Shown here piece after piece: positions 60,839-64,000 of a stretch of DNA of 64,000 nucleotides (positions are counted from its first letter, which is position 1; every line of letters begins with the position of its first letter). The stretch comes from Deltaproteobacteria bacterium (GTDB lineage Bacteria > Myxococcota_A > UBA9160 > UBA4427). The translations under genes and the position numbers were made by a program. The stretch covers positions 248,001-312,000 of the forward strand of contig JADJOR010000011.1 in the NCBI GenBank assembly GCA_016713665.1. Direction: 5' to 3'. Below the pieces are notes generated by a model, which made no database searches, was not told where the DNA came from, and saw only the letters and a list, made by a program, of their open reading frames with translations.

Positions 60839-62209
60839 CTAACGCTTTGCGCCGGCCCGTCGGGCCTCCGCGGCGGCCTTCGAGACGGAGACCTTCGTGA
60901 CCTTCGGCAGCGGCGCCTTCGTGTCGCGCTCGCCGACCCAGCGGAACGTCATGAAGCCGCGGCGATGACCGGCCGTCTCGAGGTAGTTCGGGTGGTCGGT
61001 CCGCGCGTGGGCGATCACGAAGCGGACCTTGCCGTCGGGATCGACCGTGACGTCGTCGTGGGTCCGGGCGGTCTTGCGTTGCGCGTAGTCGACGGACTCG
61101 TGCCAGGGATTCTCGATCGCGAAGTTCCAGTAGCGGACGTCGAGGCGCTCGACCTCGACGACGAGGGCCTCGTCCTCTTCGATCTCGTAGGTCCCGATCA
61201 CGTAGAGGTTGTCGATGCTGCTGATGTCGGCGCCGAAATCATCGCTGTTCATCAATCGGAACTGGTTCGGCGACTCGCCCAGTCGCGGCGTCACGTAGTG
61301 GTGCAGCCGTCCGAGGCCGTTCATCGCCGAGAGCGTCATGCGGATGCCGTGGGCGACCTCGGCGTCCGTCGAGGGCGGGAGCGGATCCAGGGGCTCGCGG
61401 CCCACGACCTCGACCCGATAGGTCGCCAACGCCTCCTTTCCCCGGTCGCCGACGTACTGGCGCACGAGCACCGAGCCGTCTCCGGGCCCGGTCTTGATCC
61501 AGACGCCGGGCTGCGTCGGCTTCTTCGCCGTGAGCCAGAGCGTGAAGCTTCCATCCGGGGCGGCTTCGAGCTGGCGCTCGTTCACGTACCCGAGCGCCCG
61601 GCTGCGGCCATTCTCGCCGCGCAGCAGGACGGTGAACGAGAGGTGGTCGAGGGTTCCTCGATTGCCGGTGATCCGGTAGTCGTAGGCGCCGTTCCAGGCG
61701 AAGTTGTCGTACTCGGCGTTCGGGTTGTCGCCGCCGAGCTTGCGCCGCGGCGTGTCCATGCGCGCGAAGTGCGGGGCGCGGGGATAGCCGTCGCCCGAGA
61801 CGTCCTGGGACATCGCGAGCGTGCGGAGCAGGAAGCGCATGCCCTCGGCGGCTTCCCGTTCGCTCGTCGCGTCGGTGAGGATCATCGTGCGCATCTCGCC
61901 GAGGGTGGCCATCAGCGCGTCGAAGGCCTGCACGCTCTCGAGCTTCTCGAAGCGGGCGCCCATCGGGGCCGCCTGCGCGGCCCCGGCCGCAGGAGCGGTC
62001 GGCGCAGCCGAAACCGCGGGGGCCGTCGGAGCCGCGGCGACGACCTCGGCGGCGCGACTCGGCCCGGGAGCCATGACGAGCACCCCGAGCGCGACGACGG
62101 CAGCCCCGAATCCGCTCCGCACCGCGCGACGCGATTCGTCCGTCCGCCGGCCCGAAACCATGCCCCCGAGCTCGCCTGCGACTTCGCCCGAACCGTCCTT
62201 CCGACGCAT
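60839..62209 (-). CDS. DUF1214-like secreted protein
   Basis: A 456-residue exported protein. A basic N-terminus, hydrophobic stretch (about 33-50) and an Ala/Pro/Thr linker (about 55-80) precede the folded part. The C-terminal half contains the DUF1214-like signature: YWNFAIENPWHESVDYAQR, TVDPDGKVRFVIAHARTDHP and NYLETAGHRRGFMTFRW. No enzymatic role is known for DUF1214; relatives are linked to lipid or steroid-exposed environmental bacteria. ATG at 62209 has GGAGGA upstream; a longer frame to 62485 is rejected. It is divergent from the MaoC-like gene. Confidence 0.88.
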   Translation of the reverse strand: MRRKDGSGEVAGELGGMVSGRRTDESRRAVRSGFGAAVVALGVLVMAPGPSRAAEVVAAAPTAPAVSAAPTAPAAGAAQAAPMGARFEKLESVQAFDALMATLGEMRTMILTDATSEREAAEGMRFLLRTLAMSQDVSGDGYPRAPHFARMDTPRRKLGGDNPNAEYDNFAWNGAYDYRITGNRGTLDHLSFTVLLRGENGRSRALGYVNERQLEAAPDGSFTLWLTAKKPTQPGVWIKTGPGDGSVLVRQYVGDRGKEALATYRVEVVGREPLDPLPPSTDAEVAHGIRMTLSAMNGLGRLHHYVTPRLGESPNQFRLMNSDDFGADISSIDNLYVIGTYEIEEDEALVVEVERLDVRYWNFAIENPWHESVDYAQRKTARTHDDVTVDPDGKVRFVIAHARTDHPNYLETAGHRRGFMTFRWVGERDTKAPLPKVTKVSVSKAAAEARRAGAKR

Positions 62210-62339
62210 GTGGTCTCCTCCCCGTCTGGTGTCCGAAGCGATGCTACGCGAGGCGCTCCCCATTGCCAGCGCGATCACACGGCGCGAAGCTCGCCGGGAG
62301 CTTTCGCCCCCTCGATCCCGATCCGAAGGAAGCAAACCG

Positions 62340-63362
62340 ATGACGCCGAACGACGAGGATCCGCTGCGCGCGAGCCTCGAGCCCTGGATCGGCAAGCCGA
62401 TGAGCAGCGGCGGTCCGGCCATCGCACCGGATCCCGTGAATCTCCCGATGATCCGCCATTGGGTCGACGCCCTCGACGACCACAATCCGATCTACCTCGA
62501 CGAAGAGCGCGCCCGAGCGAGTCGCTTCGGCGGCCTCGTCGCGCCGCCCGCCATGCTGCAGACCTGGACGATGGGGCGCCCGCGGCTCGAGGGCATCGCC
62601 GAGCGCGGCGGCTCCTCCTCCGAGATGGACCCGGGGAGTCCCTTCGTCGCGCTCGCGCAGGCCGGACTGCCCGGCACGCTCGCGACCAATTCCGAGCTCG
62701 AGTTCCTCCGCTACCTGAGGCCGGGGGACCAGCTGCATTCGACCTCGGCCCTCGAGTCGATCTCCGAGCGCAAGACGACCGGACTCGGCACCGGTTATTT
62801 CGTCACCTGGATGACGAGCTATTTCGCGGGGCGCGACGAGCTCGTCGGCCGCCAGCGCTTCCGCATCTTCAAGTTCGCCCCGGGCCGGCCTGCGGCGGAA
62901 GCGGGCGGGGCCGGAAAGGAGCGATCGGCGGCGGCTTCCGCCTCGCCCGCCGCCGCGGCCCCCACGGCTCCGGGCGCGGTGCTCCCGAGCTTCGCTCTAC
63001 CCGTCACGACGACGCGGATCGTCGCCGGCGCGATCGCGACGCGGGACTTCATGCCCGTCCATCACGACCGCGACTACGCCCGCAAGCAGGGAGCCCCCGA
63101 CGTCTTCATGAACATCCTGACGACGAACGGCTACGTCGCGCGCTACGTGACCGACTGGGCCGGGAGCGAGGCCCGGCTCCGCCGCATCCAGATCCGGCTC
63201 GGGGGGCCCGCCACGCCGGGAACGACGCTGCGCTTCGACGGTCGGGTCGCGAGCGAGCGCATCGAAGACCGCGAGCGGGTGCTCGAGGTCGCATTGCAGG
63301 CGGTCAACGAGCTCGGCCTTCACGCGAGCGGCACGGTCGAGCTGACGCTGCCGACCGCCTAG
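62340..63362 (+). CDS. Two-domain MaoC/FAS1-type hot-dog dehydratase
   Basis: A 340-residue protein made of two hot-dog folds joined by an Ala-rich linker (about 185-215). The first (about 15-180) resembles FAS1-type dehydratase domains (RHWVDALDDHNPIYLDEERA, GLVAPPAMLQTW). The second (about 220-340) carries the MaoC hydratase signature RDFMPVHHDRDYARKQGAPD, with Asp and His of the catalytic site. It hydrates an enoyl-CoA or similar thioester, fitting CoA-dependent breakdown after the ligase and dehydrogenases nearby. ATG at 62340; GGA-rich stretch upstream. Confidence 0.93.
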   Translation: MTPNDEDPLRASLEPWIGKPMSSGGPAIAPDPVNLPMIRHWVDALDDHNPIYLDEERARASRFGGLVAPPAMLQTWTMGRPRLEGIAERGGSSSEMDPGSPFVALAQAGLPGTLATNSELEFLRYLRPGDQLHSTSALESISERKTTGLGTGYFVTWMTSYFAGRDELVGRQRFRIFKFAPGRPAAEAGGAGKERSAAASASPAAAAPTAPGAVLPSFALPVTTTRIVAGAIATRDFMPVHHDRDYARKQGAPDVFMNILTTNGYVARYVTDWAGSEARLRRIQIRLGGPATPGTTLRFDGRVASERIEDRERVLEVALQAVNELGLHASGTVELTLPTA

Positions 63363-63451
63363 CAGACAATTCGGCGCACGCCCGCCGACGCGTTCCGTTC
63401 GGACGCGCGAGGGCTCGGGCGGGCATGCTTCGGAATCGGAAAGGAGCGGGC

Positions 63452-64000
63452 ATGAAGGGTTGGGTCGTCCGGGACAAGGGGCTGCCGAGAGACGTCTTCC
63501 GCTGGGAGGAGTTCGAGCAACCGAGCCACGCGGCCCTCGGTCGCATGGCGATGGACATCGAAGGTCTGCGTCCGCGACGCGACGGCGAGCCCGCCGTCGA
63601 CCACTACGCCTTCGTGCGTGTGCTCGCGGCGGCCCTCGCGACCCCCGACCACACGATGGCGACCGGCCACTACCCGGCTCCGGTCGTGCGGCCCTACATC
63701 TCGGGCCAGGAGGCGGTCGGGATCGTCGAGGACGCGACCCCCTCCCTGTGCCATCTGATCGGAAAGCGCGTGATGGGCTTCACGCCGCAGCCCTTCGGCA
63801 GCTTCGCATCCCATACCGTGATGGCGCTGCCGACGATCTGGGAGGTCCCCGCGTCGATGAGCGACGAGGACGCAGCGGGCTTCGTGATCCCGGCGCATAC
63901 CGCCTATCACGCGGTCCACCGCCGTGGCCGGGTCCAGGCGGGGGAGACGGTGCTCGTGCTCGGGGCGGCGGGCGGCGTGCCCTCGTCGGCGGTCCAGCTC
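63452..64000 (+). CDS. MDR-family zinc-binding or quinone oxidoreductase, 3' part missing
   Basis: A 183-residue fragment running off the right edge. The N-terminal GroES-like domain (TPDHTMATGHYPAPVVRPYI, SGQEAVGIVE) and the start of the Rossmann domain (GETVLVLGAAGGVPSSAVQL, with the AxGGVG-like nucleotide motif) mark a medium-chain dehydrogenase of the quinone-oxidoreductase/zinc-binding type. The classical catalytic Cys is not seen in this part. ATG at 63452 has AAGGAG upstream. The missing end would decide quinone- versus alcohol-type. Confidence 0.88.
   Translation, partial: MKGWVVRDKGLPRDVFRWEEFEQPSHAALGRMAMDIEGLRPRRDGEPAVDHYAFVRVLAAALATPDHTMATGHYPAPVVRPYISGQEAVGIVEDATPSLCHLIGKRVMGFTPQPFGSFASHTVMALPTIWEVPASMSDEDAAGFVIPAHTAYHAVHRRGRVQAGETVLVLGAAGGVPSSAVQL

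Overview
The window is a 64 kb piece of a very GC-rich chromosome from a diderm (Gram-negative-type) bacterium. Evidence for two membranes includes BcsA-type and TolC-type envelope genes, an LpoB-like lipoprotein, a monofunctional peptidoglycan glycosyltransferase and a Cus-type tripartite metal pump. Other traits are a VPEP-type (PEP-CTERM-like) secreted protein, a wax-ester-synthase/DGAT-family enzyme, two luciferase-like (LLM) flavoenzymes and many amidohydrolase-2 proteins. Together these fit an environmental 'deltaproteobacterial' lineage such as Myxococcota or Binatota. That placement is an inference; no rRNA or other marker gene is present. No tRNA, rRNA, CRISPR array, integrase or phage gene was seen.

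Layout. (1) 1-8652: on the minus strand, an exopolysaccharide pair: a GH8 glucanase fused to a BcsA-type cellulose synthase with two PilZ-like domains, then a TPR/outer-membrane protein cut by the left edge. Divergent from it is a hybrid sensor kinase, which overlaps a SAM methyltransferase. (2) 8711-17331: LLM oxidoreductases, a WS/DGAT acyltransferase, a site-2-type protease with CBS domains, a SnoaL-like protein and a cytochrome P450. (3) 17412-26407: a CPA2 antiporter with a C-terminal EIIA-like domain, then a five-gene copper/silver efflux operon (Cys-rich leader, CusC-, CusB-, CusA- and CusF-like). (4) 26508-33103: a Tat-type amidase, a three-gene envelope lipoprotein operon (LpoB/COG3014-like) and a molybdopterin oxidoreductase. 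(5) 33244-40218: VapBC, a phytoene-desaturase-like flavoprotein divergent from a TetR regulator/kinase-like operon with a clear palindromic operator, MtgA, Bcp, and a HicB/HicA pair whose toxin reading frame appears broken.

(6) 40246-60745: a catabolism-flavoured accessory region. It holds two kinase-like genes with flanking lipid/VOC-type proteins; a dioxygenase-cupin-CoA-ligase-amidohydrolase operon; a large Cys-rich VPEP protein; three more amidohydrolase paralogs; and an SDR/amidohydrolase/D-aminoacylase-like/alcohol dehydrogenase operon. Two inverted copies of a 166 bp palindromic element (MITE-like) flank a DUF5076-type gene and lie directly against the 3' ends of two convergent amidohydrolase genes. 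(7) 60839-64000: a DUF1214-like secreted protein, a two-domain hot-dog (MaoC-type) dehydratase and the start of an MDR-family dehydrogenase cut by the right edge.

How the genes may work together (inference): regions 2 and 6 contain enzymes typical of oxidation and CoA-dependent breakdown of hydrophobic or aromatic substrates (P450, LLM flavoenzymes, TauD-type dioxygenase, PaaK-like ligase, amidohydrolases, SDR, ADH, MaoC). Regions 1, 4 and parts of 5 serve the cell envelope. Region 3 handles metal and ion stress. Very long open frames occur antisense to most genes because of the GC bias; these were treated as artefacts.
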